Below are positions 1 through 8,961 of a stretch of DNA of 64,000 nucleotides, one piece after another; the first letter of the stretch is position 1, and the number at the start of each line of letters is the position of its first letter. The position numbers were made by a program, and so were the translations under genes. The notes beneath the pieces are model-generated. The model did no database searches, was not told the origin of the DNA, and saw only the letters and a list, made by a program, of their open reading frames with translations. Origin of the DNA: DATMTS01 sp035564555 (lineage in GTDB: Bacteria; Actinomycetota; Actinomycetes; Actinomycetales; Microbacteriaceae); NCBI GenBank assembly GCA_035564555.1, contig DATMTS010000065.1, positions 5,800 to 69,799 on the forward strand, read 5' to 3'.

Positions 1-669
1 GCCATCGGTGTCGCGCTGTATCCGACGCTCCCCGCGACGCTCGTCACCCACTGGGGTGCGGACGGCCGCCCGGACGAGCTCGCCGAAAAGAGCGTCTGGG
101 TCGTCTTCGGTCCGTTGGTCATCGCCGCTGCCGTAGCGCTCGGACTGTTCGCGCTGTCGTTCACGCTGCGCATCTCGCCGGTCCGCGCGACCCCGGCTGA
201 GACGCCGCAGCGCAATCGCGCGCGAGCGGCCGCGTTGCGCGGGCTCTCCAGTGCCCTTCTGGGTCAACTCGGTCTGGTGATCGCGCTCGAGTTCGCGTGG
301 ATCTCGTTGAGCGGTTGGCTCCTGCCGGGGTCCAGCAGCGCGATGCTGACGGGCACGATCGTTCCCGTGGTCCTGATCGTCGTGGCGCTTGCCGTTTTCA
401 TCCTTCGTTTCCGCCGTGCGGTGCGGCCCGAGGACGACTCGAAGGGTGACGCGGATGCGCCCGACGACGACCGGTACTGGAAGGCGGGTTTGATCTACGT
501 GAATCCCGACGACCCGTCGTTCCTGGTGCAGAAGCGCTTCGGCGTGGGCTGGACGCTGAATTTCGGCCACCCGCTCGGGATCGTGATCGCCGTGGTCCTG
601 CTGGCGATCATCGTGGGACTCCTGGGTTATGGAATCCTGACCGGAACACACCAGGGGGCGCACTCCTGA
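1..669 (+). CDS. DUF1648/DUF5808 membrane protein (5' partial)
   Basis: The frame is open from base 1, so the N-terminus lies outside the window; 222 codons are visible before TGA. Near the start of the fragment is the run THWGADGRPDE, typical of DUF1648 membrane proteins (SdpI-like). About four hydrophobic segments follow, the last close to the C-terminus. The stretch YWKAGLIYVNPDDPSF and the following 25 residues match the DUF5808 type, a short soluble block usually placed before a final membrane helix. Family members are putative membrane proteins, some linked to immunity against secreted peptides, but no such partner is visible here. Function is not established. Confidence 0.75.
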   Translation, partial: AIGVALYPTLPATLVTHWGADGRPDELAEKSVWVVFGPLVIAAAVALGLFALSFTLRISPVRATPAETPQRNRARAAALRGLSSALLGQLGLVIALEFAWISLSGWLLPGSSSAMLTGTIVPVVLIVVALAVFILRFRRAVRPEDDSKGDADAPDDDRYWKAGLIYVNPDDPSFLVQKRFGVGWTLNFGHPLGIVIAVVLLAIIVGLLGYGILTGTHQGAHS

Positions 670-700
670 CGAGCGGGTCACCGCCGGGCGGCCCGCATCT

Positions 701-1873
701 TCAGGAATGCGCTGGCGGGTGCTCCCGACGGTAGTGACGCGCGCGTGCGCTGACCAGAATCGCACTGAGCACCATCGACACCGCCGAGCCGAGCAGTACC
801 GCGAGCGTGCCTTCGTCGACGACTTCAGCGCTCTGCGCGAATGCCAATTCGTTCATCAGCAGCGACACCGTGAAGCCGATGCCGCCGAGTGCGGCGATGA
901 CCAACAGGTTCGGCAGGTCGATCGGATGCCGCTCCGTGCGCCGGCCGATGAACGAACCGAGCCAGCCACCGAGGGTGATGCCGATGAGCTTTCCGACCGG
1001 CAAAGCGACAAGGACCGCCCAGAACGGCGGGGCCAGTTGGGCAGGAGAGACGTTCGGGATCGCGACGAGTGCGGCCGAGAACGCGAACAACGGCAGCACG
1101 AGGCCGTTCGACCATGGTTCGAGCACGTGCGCCGCGCGGGCGGCGGGCGCGCGGGCCATCACGAGCCCGAGCGCGACGCCGGCGATCGTCGCATGCACGC
1201 CTGACGCGTGCACGAACGCCCAGCTGAGCAGCCCGAGCAGCACCATGAGCACCGCGATCGGCATCCGCATCCGGCCGGCCAGCGCAGGCCGCTTCAGCAA
1301 CCGGCTGAGCAAACCGAACGCGATCGTGGTGACCGCGGCGAGCCCGAGCATCCCGATGTTCGGATCCCGGGTGAAGAACACCGCGATGATGATGATCGCG
1401 ATCAGGTCGTCGAGCACGGCCAGCGCGAGCAGGAACACCCGCAACCGGTTCGGCAGACCCTTGCCGAACACGGCGAGCACGCCCAGCGCGAAGGCGATGT
1501 CGGTCGCCGTCGGCACCGGCCAGCCCCGCTCGTAACCGCTGCCCGAGGTGAAGGCGAGGAAGACCAGGGCCGGAACGAGCACACCCCCGACGGCCGCGAT
1601 CGCCGGATGCGCCGCTTTGCGAACGCTGTTCAGCTCTCCGGCGACCAGTTCGTGCTTGAGCTCGATCGCGACGATGAAGAAGAAGATCGCGAGCAGCCCG
1701 TCGCTGATCCAGTGGCCCACCGACAGGTCGAGGTGCAGCCCCGCCGGGCCGACCTCGGCGTGCTGCAGGGCGAGCAGCGTCGGGCCCGCCGCCGTGTTCG
1801 CCAGGATGAGGCCGAGCGCAGCGGCGCCCAGCAGGATCGCAGCGGCCGAGCGCTCGGACCGGATCAGGCTCAC
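701..1873 (-). CDS. nhaA: Na+/H+ antiporter NhaA
   Basis: The 390-residue product is the usual length for NhaA, the inner-membrane antiporter that expels Na+ in exchange for H+. It is hydrophobic throughout with about 12 helices. The paired aspartates needed for ion transport are present in LALAVLDDL (D155-D156), and the TATDIAFALG segment carries the further conserved Asp (D125). The tail RARHYRREHPPAHS is short, with no extra domain. The gene stands alone between a convergent membrane gene and the divergent mazG. Identity is firm; specific regulation is not visible. Confidence 0.95.
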   Translation of the reverse strand: MSLIRSERSAAAILLGAAALGLILANTAAGPTLLALQHAEVGPAGLHLDLSVGHWISDGLLAIFFFIVAIELKHELVAGELNSVRKAAHPAIAAVGGVLVPALVFLAFTSGSGYERGWPVPTATDIAFALGVLAVFGKGLPNRLRVFLLALAVLDDLIAIIIIAVFFTRDPNIGMLGLAAVTTIAFGLLSRLLKRPALAGRMRMPIAVLMVLLGLLSWAFVHASGVHATIAGVALGLVMARAPAARAAHVLEPWSNGLVLPLFAFSAALVAIPNVSPAQLAPPFWAVLVALPVGKLIGITLGGWLGSFIGRRTERHPIDLPNLLVIAALGGIGFTVSLLMNELAFAQSAEVVDEGTLAVLLGSAVSMVLSAILVSARARHYRREHPPAHS

Positions 1874-2035
1874 AGCGCGACGCGCAGACCGAATGGGTCC
1901 CGGTGGGGCCGCGGCGAGCGCCGCGGATCGGGGACGGAGACGATGATGGGGGCCGGGGCTGTCACGTCATCACCGTATGGGCGCCGGCGGATCTCGACGC
2001 GGTGGCAGGATGGAGTGGCGCGAAACGGAGCAAGC

Positions 2036-2716
2036 ATGACCGACCACACCGTCTCACCCGGCCCCGTCGGCGCCGGGCGTTCGGCGCTCGACGTATTCGC
2101 CGACGCGATGGCATCCGTGCTGCAGAAGTGCGTGTGGAGTCAGACCATGACGCACGCGTCGCTGGTGCCCTACCTGATCGAGGAGACGTACGAACTCGTC
2201 GATGCGCTCGAAGGGGGAGACCCTGACGACATCATCGAGGAACTCGGCGACGTGCTCTGGCAGGTCGCATTCCATTCCGAGATCGCGGCGCGCACAGCGG
2301 GCGAGCGATTCGACATCCAGGATGTCGCAGTTCGCGTCACCGAGAAGATGGTGCGCAGACACCCGCACGTCTTCGGCGACGAGGTCGCGGAGACGCCCGA
2401 AGAGGTGCTGCGCCTGTGGTCGGCGGCGAAGGCGGCGGAGAAGAAGCAGCGCACGAGCGTGCTCGACGGTATCCCGCAGGGCATGCCTGCCCTGGCTCTG
2501 GCCGACAAGCTGATCGGTCGCGCCCAGCGCGTCGGGGCGCTGCCGACCGACGACGAGGGCGGTCTGCTCGACGGGCTCGGCGTGGAGACCGAGCACGAAC
2601 TGGGCGGGCTGCTGCTGGCTCTGGTGGCCTCAGGCCGTGCGCACGGGCTCGACGCCGAACGGGCCTTGCGCACCACTCTGCGCTCCTTGCAAGACGAGAT
2701 CCGCGCCCACGAGTAG
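2036..2716 (+). CDS. mazG: MazG family nucleoside triphosphate pyrophosphohydrolase
   Basis: MazG enzymes hydrolyse (d)NTPs to the monophosphate and pyrophosphate and act as house-cleaning enzymes. The 226-residue protein has both metal-binding helices: EETYE at 49-53 and EELGD at 68-72. The N-terminal domain is complete, followed by a second, weaker MazG-like region, as in the two-domain actinobacterial forms. The open frame continues far upstream, but that part is antisense to nhaA; ATG at 2036, the first codon after nhaA's promoter side, is the sensible start. It lies divergent to nhaA and convergent with the MFS gene that follows. Confidence 0.9.
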   Translation: MTDHTVSPGPVGAGRSALDVFADAMASVLQKCVWSQTMTHASLVPYLIEETYELVDALEGGDPDDIIEELGDVLWQVAFHSEIAARTAGERFDIQDVAVRVTEKMVRRHPHVFGDEVAETPEEVLRLWSAAKAAEKKQRTSVLDGIPQGMPALALADKLIGRAQRVGALPTDDEGGLLDGLGVETEHELGGLLLALVASGRAHGLDAERALRTTLRSLQDEIRAHE

Positions 2717-2743
2717 CGCCCACTTGCCGAGTCGCTGAACGAC

Positions 2744-4228
2744 TCAGCCGGATCGCCGTTCTTGTCGCAGCGCGGCTGCCGTGTCGCCGCGCTGCGCGGT
2801 GGCTGTCTGCGCCGCGCGGTGACCCGGCAGGAAGGCGACGGCGATGATCATCGCGATGGCGAGGGCCGTCACTGTCAGGAACACCAGATGCACGGCGGGA
2901 GCGAGTTGAGCGGCGGGCGGCGTGCCGTCCGGGCCGGCGACCGCGTTCGCGTTCACGATCGCCCCGAACACGGCGACACCGACGGCGCTGCCGATCGAAC
3001 GCGCGAACATGTTCGTTCCGGTCACGACTCCACGCTCGCCCCAGTCGACGCTCGACTGAGCCGCGATCAGGGTCGGTGCGGCAACGAGTCCCATCCCGGC
3101 GCCCATGACGAAGCAGAACAGCGCCACCTGCCAGACCTCGGACCCCGGGCCGAGCAGGAGCGTCAGTGCCGCCCCGGCAGCGGCGATCAGGGCTCCGATC
3201 AGGGAGGTGGCGCGGAATCCGATGCGCAGATAGAGGTGGCCGGAGAGCGATGCGGTGATCGGCCAGCCCACCGTGAGCGCAGCAAGCGCGAACCCGGCGA
3301 CCAGGGCGCTGGTGCCCAGCACCCGCTGCGTGAAGGTCGGAACATACGACGACATGCCGAGCACGATCGCGCCGACCACGAGCGAGACGATGCTGCCGGC
3401 CAGCAGAACCCGGCGCTGCAGCACCCAGAGCGGCAGGATCGGCTGCGGCACCCGGCGCTCCACGAGCACGAAAGCCACGAGCGCGGCCGTTCCCACGGCG
3501 AAGATGCCGGCACTCCAGCCCGAGGTCCACGACCACGCCTGGCCGCCCTCGAGCAGGCCCAGGATGATCAGCGATGTGCCGCCGGTCAGCAGCACCGCGC
3601 CCGCGTAATCGATCTTCTGCTTGCGTCGCTCGACGTTCTCGTGGAAGTTGCGTACCAGGATCCACCCGGCCAGCAGGCTGAGCGGGATGTTGATGAAGAA
3701 GATCCATCGCCAGGTGAGGTAGTCGCTGAAGACGCCTCCGAGGGTCGGACCGACGATCGCCGAGATACCCCAGACGCTCGCGAGATAGCCCTGCGCCTTG
3801 GCACGTTCCTTCAGTGTGTAGATGTCACCGGCGATGGTCATGCTCATCGGTTGCACGGCGCCGGCGCCCAGCCCTTGCACGGCGCGGAACGCGATCAGAG
3901 CAGGCATGCCCCACGCGAATCCGCACAGAATGGAGCCGGCCAGGAACAATCCGATGCCGAGCAGCATGATCGGTTTGCGACCGAACAGATCGGCGAGCCG
4001 ACCGTAGATCGGCACGCACACCGCCTGCGCGAGCAGATAGATCGAGAACAACCAGGGGAACTGGGCGAATCCGCCGAGGTCGCGCACGATCGACGGCACC
4101 GCGGTGGCGATGATCGTCGAATCCAGTGCGACCAGCGCGGTGGAGAGCATGAGTGCGAGCAGGATCGGTCCGCGCTCCGAGCGCAGGCCGACACCGGCGC
4201 GGGTCACGTTCTGTTCGCCGTCGATCAC
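2744..4228 (-). CDS. MFS transporter, EmrB/QacA (DHA2) type
   Basis: About 490 residues with roughly 14 predicted membrane helices, the DHA2 drug:H+ antiporter layout. The family signature ALDSTIIATAVPSI sits in helix 1, and GRLADLFGRKP is the conserved cytoplasmic loop between helices 2 and 3. Substrates of this family are usually lipophilic drugs or dyes; none can be assigned. The frame is open up to an ATG at 4291, but that would overlap the divergent hisS start at 4285, so the GTG at 4228 (or GTG at 4207) is preferred. No dedicated regulator lies beside it. Confidence 0.85.
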   Translation of the reverse strand: MIDGEQNVTRAGVGLRSERGPILLALMLSTALVALDSTIIATAVPSIVRDLGGFAQFPWLFSIYLLAQAVCVPIYGRLADLFGRKPIMLLGIGLFLAGSILCGFAWGMPALIAFRAVQGLGAGAVQPMSMTIAGDIYTLKERAKAQGYLASVWGISAIVGPTLGGVFSDYLTWRWIFFINIPLSLLAGWILVRNFHENVERRKQKIDYAGAVLLTGGTSLIILGLLEGGQAWSWTSGWSAGIFAVGTAALVAFVLVERRVPQPILPLWVLQRRVLLAGSIVSLVVGAIVLGMSSYVPTFTQRVLGTSALVAGFALAALTVGWPITASLSGHLYLRIGFRATSLIGALIAAAGAALTLLLGPGSEVWQVALFCFVMGAGMGLVAAPTLIAAQSSVDWGERGVVTGTNMFARSIGSAVGVAVFGAIVNANAVAGPDGTPPAAQLAPAVHLVFLTVTALAIAMIIAVAFLPGHRAAQTATAQRGDTAAALRQERRSG

Positions 4229-4284
4229 AATCGGATGCAATCGCTCGCCGCGACGCGCTATTCCCGTCTGGAAGAATCGACGGC

Positions 4285-5580
4285 ATGGCATCCGACGTGA
4301 ACCCTCCTCGCGGCATGCGCGACTTCCTGCCCGCCGACAAGGCGAGGCGAGAGCGCGCGCTCGGCACGATCCGGGCGACGTACGCCGCCCACGGCTTCGA
4401 CGAGATCGAGACGCCCGTCATGGAGGATGCCGCCCGGCTGCACTCGGGACTCGGCGGCGACAACGAGAAGCTCGCCTTCGGCGTGCTGCGCCGTGGACTG
4501 AGCGCCGAGGATGTCGCGCAGGCCGCGGCATCCGACGACCTCGGCAGCCTGACCGATCTCGGACTGCGCTTCGATCTGACCGTGCCGCTCGCGCGGTTCT
4601 ACGCCACCCACCGCGCCGCGCTGCCGGGGGTGTTCAAGTCGATCCAGATCGCGCCGGTGTGGCGGGCCGAGCGCCCCCAGAAGGGCCGCTACCGCCAGTT
4701 CGTCCAGTGCGACATCGACGTCATCGGCGAGCAGGGCATCCTCGCCGAAATCGAACTGATCACGGCCACGGCGGCCACGCTGGATGCCCTCGGGCTCGGC
4801 GGGTGCCGCATCCGCGTCAACCACCGCGCGATCCTGCGCAAACTGATCGCGTCGTGGGGAGTCGCGGAGGCTGATTACGAGCGGGCCATGATCACGATCG
4901 ACAAGGAGGACAAGATCGGCGTAGCCGGTGTCGTGGCCGAACTCGTCGAGAACGGCCTGATCGAGGCGGGTATCGCGGCCGAAGCCGGCGAAAATCTGAG
5001 CGGTCTGCCGAACGACGGCTGGGGGCTGCTGCACGAGCAGAACCCACCCGCCTGGCTCGACACCGACGCCTACGCCGAGCTGCGCGCCATCCGCGACGCC
5101 GTCGCCGTCGTCGCACCGCACACGCCGCTCGTCTTCTCACACAACCTCGTGCGCGGCATGGGCTATTACACCGGCGCGATCTTCGAGATCCAGCACCCGT
5201 CGCTCGGCTACTCTCTGGGCGGCGGTGGACGCTACGACGGCATGATCGGGCGGTTCCTGGGCACGGATGTTCCGGCCTGCGGCTTCTCGATCGGGTTCGA
5301 ACGCATCGTGGATCTGCTGCAGGACGGAGCGCAGGCGGCGCCGAACGCCGTGGTGCTGGTGCACGACCGTGACGTCGAGACCGGCCGGCTGCTTGCCCTG
5401 AAGACCGCGTTGATCGCGCAGGGCCGACGAGTGCGCCTGGAGAAGCGCACGAAGAATCTGAAGCCTCTGCTGGAGCGGGCCGAGGCATCCGGTTACGCGG
5501 CGTTCGCCTTCGTGCGCTCCGATACCGGCGGCGTCTCCGACCTCGAATTCAAGCCGCTGAATCCATCGCAACAGGCCTGA
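4285..5580 (+). CDS. hisS: histidyl-tRNA synthetase
   Basis: Charges tRNA-His with histidine in the cytoplasm. The 431-residue protein begins MASDVNPPRGMRDFLP, the typical HisRS opening. Motif 2 is visible as VWRAERPQKGRYRQFVQCDID, the histidine-binding region as LVRGMGYYTGAIFEI, and motif 3 as ACGFSIGFERI. A C-terminal anticodon-binding domain with VVLVHDRDVETG and RVRLEKRTKNLK closes the protein. The start ATG at 4285 gives normal length; a longer frame upstream is antisense to the MFS gene. No canonical Shine-Dalgarno sequence is visible, so the mRNA may be leaderless or weakly initiated. Confidence 0.95.
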   Translation: MASDVNPPRGMRDFLPADKARRERALGTIRATYAAHGFDEIETPVMEDAARLHSGLGGDNEKLAFGVLRRGLSAEDVAQAAASDDLGSLTDLGLRFDLTVPLARFYATHRAALPGVFKSIQIAPVWRAERPQKGRYRQFVQCDIDVIGEQGILAEIELITATAATLDALGLGGCRIRVNHRAILRKLIASWGVAEADYERAMITIDKEDKIGVAGVVAELVENGLIEAGIAAEAGENLSGLPNDGWGLLHEQNPPAWLDTDAYAELRAIRDAVAVVAPHTPLVFSHNLVRGMGYYTGAIFEIQHPSLGYSLGGGGRYDGMIGRFLGTDVPACGFSIGFERIVDLLQDGAQAAPNAVVLVHDRDVETGRLLALKTALIAQGRRVRLEKRTKNLKPLLERAEASGYAAFAFVRSDTGGVSDLEFKPLNPSQQA

Positions 5581-5631
5581 CAGAGCGACCGTCTCGCGCA
5601 AGACTGGGTGCACACCGATTGCGAGGCGACC

Positions 5632-6327
5632 ATGAATGCACAAGCAACAAGCCTTCCACCCGTGACCGACGCCGAGACCTGGCGCCGTGAGCTCGAAGCG
5701 CTGCGGCTGCGTGAAAAGGCCGCTACCCGGGAGCTGGACGCGATCGCCGCCCGGCGAAGGCGCCTTCCGATGGTGGAGTTGCCCGACTACACGCTGCTCG
5801 GCGCCGAAGGTCCGATCCGCCTGGTCGACGTGTTCCGAGGCCGGTCGCAGCTCGTCGTGTACAACCACATGTGGTCACCGGGGGAGGACTGGCAGTGCAG
5901 CGGATGCACCGGCTTCACCTCGCAGTTCACCCGGCTCGACTTCCTCGAGGCATACGATGCGCGGTTCGTCATCGTGACGCAGGGGCCGATCGATGAAGCG
6001 CTGGCCTACCGAGACAAGGTGGGCAACCGGATGGACTGGTATTCGACCGCGGACAGCCGATTCGGAGCCGACGTCGACGCTCCGCCGAACGGCGGATTCG
6101 CGCTGAACGTGTTCCTGCGCGACGGCGACACCGTGTATCGCACCTGGTACACCTCCGGACGCGGCGTGGAACAGGTCAGTCATACCTTCCCGCTGATCGA
6201 CCTCCTGCCCTGGGGAAGGCAGGAGGCGTGGCAGGATTCCCCCGACGGCTGGCCGCAGTCGCCCACCTACACGCGCTGGCTGCAGTCACCCGACATCGCC
6301 CGCCTCTACGGTTCGGATGGAGAGTGA
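5632..6327 (+). CDS. DUF899 thioredoxin-like protein
   Basis: The 231-residue product matches the DUF899 family, predicted thioredoxin-fold proteins of unknown substrate. Diagnostic stretches are VVYNHMWSPGEDWQCSGCT and FALNVFLRDGDTVYRTWYT. The CSGC pair after the first beta strand sits where thioredoxins have their CxxC, which suggests redox activity but does not prove it. The N-terminal part is helical (WRRELEALRLREKAATREL). ATG at 5632 follows a GAGG at 5622-5625; an earlier in-frame start at 5608 has no ribosome site. It is a single gene after hisS, with 51 bases between. Confidence 0.8.
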   Translation: MNAQATSLPPVTDAETWRRELEALRLREKAATRELDAIAARRRRLPMVELPDYTLLGAEGPIRLVDVFRGRSQLVVYNHMWSPGEDWQCSGCTGFTSQFTRLDFLEAYDARFVIVTQGPIDEALAYRDKVGNRMDWYSTADSRFGADVDAPPNGGFALNVFLRDGDTVYRTWYTSGRGVEQVSHTFPLIDLLPWGRQEAWQDSPDGWPQSPTYTRWLQSPDIARLYGSDGE

Positions 6328-6401
6328 GCGGTCTCCCTCCTGTTTCGTTCCTCGACTTCGTAGCACATCTGCCGTTCGGCGAGTCCGCGCCGTCGCGCCA
6401 G

Positions 6402-6407
6402 TAGACT
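6402..6407 (+). promoter_or_regulatory. -10 element of the eno promoter
   Basis: TAGACT, an actinobacterial -10 hexamer, lies 39 bases before the GTG start of eno. Together with the strong AAGGAG ribosome site this gives a short 5' leader of about 33 bases. The -35 region is GC-rich and not recognisable. Confidence 0.45.
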
Positions 6408-6446
6408 GGCTGGCGATTCCCCCTCGTCTTTTCTAAGGAGATAGTT

Positions 6447-7727
6447 GTGGCTCAGATCGAGGCCGTAGGCGCTCGCGAGATTCTTGATTCCCGGGGCAAC
6501 CCGACGGTCGAGGTCGAAGTTCTGCTCGAAGACGGAACGGTCGCTCGCGCGGCGGTTCCCTCCGGCGCATCCACCGGAGCATTCGAGGCGTACGAACTGC
6601 GTGACGGCGACAAGGCCCGCTTCGGCGGCAAGGGCGTCGAGAAGGCGGTCGACGCGGTGCTCGACGTGCTCGGCCCGGCGATCGAGGGCTTCGAGGCATC
6701 CGAGCAGCGTCTCGTCGATGGCGCACTGATCGAAGCCGACGGCACGGAGAACAAGTCCCGGCTGGGCGCCAACGCGATCCTGGGCGTGAGCCTCGCGGTC
6801 GCCAAGGCGGCGGCCGACTCCGCCGACCTTCCGCTGTTCCGCTACCTGGGGGGGCCGAACGCGCACGTGCTGCCGGTGCCGATGCTCAACGTGATCAACG
6901 GCGGCGCACACGCCGACAACAACGTCGACATCCAGGAGTTCATGATCCTGCCGGTCGGCGCGTCCAGCTTCCGGGAAGCGCTGCGCTGGGGCGTCGAGAC
7001 CTACCACAGCCTCAAGTCGCTGCTGAAGAAGCAGGGTCTGAACACCGGTCTCGGCGACGAGGGCGGCTTCGCCCCCGACCTGGCCAGCAACCGTGCCGCG
7101 CTCGACCTGCTCGTCGAGGCGATCACGGCGGCCGGTTTCACTCCGGGCACGGATGTCGCGCTCGGACTCGACGTCGCATCCACCGAGTTCTTCGCCGACG
7201 GAAAGTACACGTTCGAGGGCAAGCAGATCGGCGCATCCGAGCTGACCGCCTACTACGACGAGCTGCTCGCCTCCTACCCGCTGGTCACGATCGAAGACCC
7301 GCTCGCCGAAGACGACTGGCAGGGCTGGACCCACCTGACCGAGCACATCGGATCCAAGGTGCAGCTGGTCGGCGACGACCTGTTCGTCACCAACCCGAAG
7401 CGCATCGCCGACGGCATCGCCACGGGCGCGGCGAACTCGGTCCTGATCAAGGTGAACCAGATCGGCAGCCTGACCGAGACGCTGGACGCCGTCGCCCTCG
7501 CCCAGCGCGCGGGTTACACCACGGTCATGTCGCACCGTTCGGGTGAGACCGAGGACACCACCATCGCCGATCTCGCCGTGGCGACCGACGGTGGTCAGAT
7601 CAAGACCGGTGCCCCCGCGCGCAGCGAGCGTGTCGCGAAGTACAACCAGCTGTTGCGCATCGAGGAGGAGCTCGGCGAAGCGGCGGTCTACGCCGGCCGC
7701 AGCGCGTTCCCGCGCTTCACCGCCTGA
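6447..7727 (+). CDS. eno: enolase
   Basis: Converts 2-phosphoglycerate to phosphoenolpyruvate in glycolysis. The 426-residue length is standard. The opening AREILDSRGNPTVEVEV, the substrate loop SGASTGAFEA, the metal ligands in LGLDVAS, IEDPL and VGDD, the catalytic lysine in LIKVNQIGS (K335), and SHRSGETED are all present. Translation starts at GTG 6447 after AAGGAG at 6436-6441, one of the best ribosome sites in the window. A long GC-rich terminator follows the stop. Next genes are the FtsB-like and DUF501 genes, the conserved actinobacterial order. Confidence 0.98.
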   Translation: MAQIEAVGAREILDSRGNPTVEVEVLLEDGTVARAAVPSGASTGAFEAYELRDGDKARFGGKGVEKAVDAVLDVLGPAIEGFEASEQRLVDGALIEADGTENKSRLGANAILGVSLAVAKAAADSADLPLFRYLGGPNAHVLPVPMLNVINGGAHADNNVDIQEFMILPVGASSFREALRWGVETYHSLKSLLKKQGLNTGLGDEGGFAPDLASNRAALDLLVEAITAAGFTPGTDVALGLDVASTEFFADGKYTFEGKQIGASELTAYYDELLASYPLVTIEDPLAEDDWQGWTHLTEHIGSKVQLVGDDLFVTNPKRIADGIATGAANSVLIKVNQIGSLTETLDAVALAQRAGYTTVMSHRSGETEDTTIADLAVATDGGQIKTGAPARSERVAKYNQLLRIEEELGEAAVYAGRSAFPRFTA

Positions 7728-7752
7728 GCCGCGAGCTCGGAACATCCTGCGC

Positions 7753-7793
7753 ACGACGAGCGTCCCGGCATTGCCGGGCGCTCGTCGTCGTTT
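7753..7793 (+). terminator. intrinsic terminator after eno
   Basis: Left arm 7753-7769 and right arm 7773-7788 form a 16-base-pair stem with one bulged T at 7763 and an ATT loop, followed by a short TTT at 7791-7793. It sits 25 bases after the eno stop, separating eno from the division gene downstream. Confidence 0.8.
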
Positions 7794-7865
7794 CGATCGC
7801 TGTGATCTTGATCCGCGGGCGCGTGGCGCCCGGCGAACTCGTTCTCGGCACGAGAAACTGAACCA

Positions 7866-8351
7866 ATGCCGACACGTCCAACGCGATCCTCGCCCGCTGC
7901 CGCGCCACCCGCGGGCGGCTGGCTGCGCGGCATCCGGGTCTCCTGGTTCGCTTTCGTGATGATGGCGCTGATCGTGATCGGCGTGCTCGTCGTCGCTCCG
8001 ACCTTGCAGATGTACCTGGGGCAACGCCAGCAGATCGCCGAGCTGCAGCAGCAGAACGCGCAGACCAAGAACCGTGTCGACGCGCTGAAGACCGAGGCGG
8101 GTCGCTGGAGCGACCCGAGCTACATCAAGGCGCAGGCGCGCGACCGGCTGCTGTACGTGATGCCGGGGGAGACCAGCTACCTGGTGATCGACGACCGCAG
8201 CGTGCCCGACGCGAAGAAGCCGGGCCCGGTCAGCACCGGCATCCAGAAGACCCAAAGCGACTGGCTCGCTACCCTGCTCGGCTCGATCGTGACCGCCGGA
8301 ACGACGAATGACCCCGCCGATGCGCTCGTGACCGGCGGTACAGGCCGCTGA
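7866..8351 (+). CDS. FtsB/DivIC family septum formation initiator
   Basis: The 161-residue bitopic protein has a proline-rich cytoplasmic N-terminus, one membrane helix (about residues 28-50, SWFAFVMMALIVIGVLVV) and a periplasmic coiled coil (QRQQIAELQQQNAQTKNRVDAL is its core, shown here as a heptad-like region around residues 58-80). It then has the DPSYIKAQARDRLLYVMPGE segment characteristic of FtsB/DivIC. In the divisome these proteins join FtsL and FtsQ and help activate septal wall synthesis. The eno-ftsB-DUF501 order supports the call. The C-terminal 50 residues are variable and low in conservation. Confidence 0.85.
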   Translation: MPTRPTRSSPAAAPPAGGWLRGIRVSWFAFVMMALIVIGVLVVAPTLQMYLGQRQQIAELQQQNAQTKNRVDALKTEAGRWSDPSYIKAQARDRLLYVMPGETSYLVIDDRSVPDAKKPGPVSTGIQKTQSDWLATLLGSIVTAGTTNDPADALVTGGTGR

Positions 8352-8378
8352 GCAGCTCAAGGATGCCGCCCGCCCGGG

Positions 8379-8384
8379 TAGACT
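8379..8384 (+). promoter_or_regulatory. -10 element before the DUF501 gene
   Basis: TAGACT lies 10 bases before the ATG at 8395 and no Shine-Dalgarno sequence intervenes, so a very short or absent leader is likely. This suggests the DUF501 gene has its own promoter besides read-through from the ftsB-like gene. Confidence 0.4.
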
Positions 8385-8394
8385 CCTTCGCGCT

Positions 8395-8928
8395 ATGACA
8401 ACACCCCCCTTTCAGCCCGTCGACGAGCGTGACGTCGCTGCGGTGTCCGCACAGCTCGGCCGCCCGGCCCGCGACGTGATCGGCATAGCCGCGCGCTGCG
8501 TGTGCGGTTCTCCGACCGTCGTGGCCACGGCGCCCCGACTCTCCGACGGCACGCCCTTTCCCACGCTCTACTATCTGAGCCACCCGGGCGCGACCGCCGC
8601 CGTCTCGCACCTGGAAGCAGCAGGCGTGATGGCGGAGTTCACGGCATTGCTCGATACCGACGATGGTCTGCGCGCCGGTTACGAGCTCGCGCATCGCCGC
8701 TACCTCGCCGATCGGGATGCCGTGCTGGAGGTTCCTGAGATCGCCGGGTTCTCAGCGGGCGGCATGCCGACCCGGGTGAAATGCCTGCACGCTCTGGTGG
8801 CGCACAGTCTCGCCGCCGGCCACGGCGTCAACCCGATCGGCGATCTCGCACTCGAGCGAGCGGACTGGTCGCCCGAGCACTGTGTTTGCCGCCCGTTTCA
8901 GGCTGACCCCGCCCACGCGGTAGATTAA
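8395..8928 (+). CDS. DUF501 domain-containing protein
   Basis: The 177-residue protein is a full-length DUF501 member. Key stretches are QLGRPARDVIGIAARCVCG, PTLYYLSHPGA and the C-terminal GMPTRVKCLHALVAHSLA with a CVC / C..H / CVC set of cysteines and histidines that could bind metal. The function of the family is unknown; its constant position after eno and the FtsB-like gene in actinobacteria hints at a link with cell division or central metabolism. In many relatives an exopolyphosphatase gene follows; here a type II NADH dehydrogenase follows instead. Confidence 0.9.
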   Translation: MTTPPFQPVDERDVAAVSAQLGRPARDVIGIAARCVCGSPTVVATAPRLSDGTPFPTLYYLSHPGATAAVSHLEAAGVMAEFTALLDTDDGLRAGYELAHRRYLADRDAVLEVPEIAGFSAGGMPTRVKCLHALVAHSLAAGHGVNPIGDLALERADWSPEHCVCRPFQADPAHAVD

Positions 8929-8961
8929 TAGCAAACTTTCTTTTCGAGGAGACGCCTTACT

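Noticed and set aside
1208..2035. N-terminal extension of MazG
   Set aside because: Antisense to nhaA and rich in Arg/Glu/Gln; MazG homology begins after 2036.
2762..4300. Long open frame on the plus strand opposite the MFS gene
   Set aside because: Arg/Gln/His-rich composition and no family features; an antisense shadow typical of GC-rich coding DNA.
6306..8360. 684-codon minus-strand frame across eno and the FtsB-like gene
   Set aside because: Runs antisense through two clear genes and the terminator; no domain.
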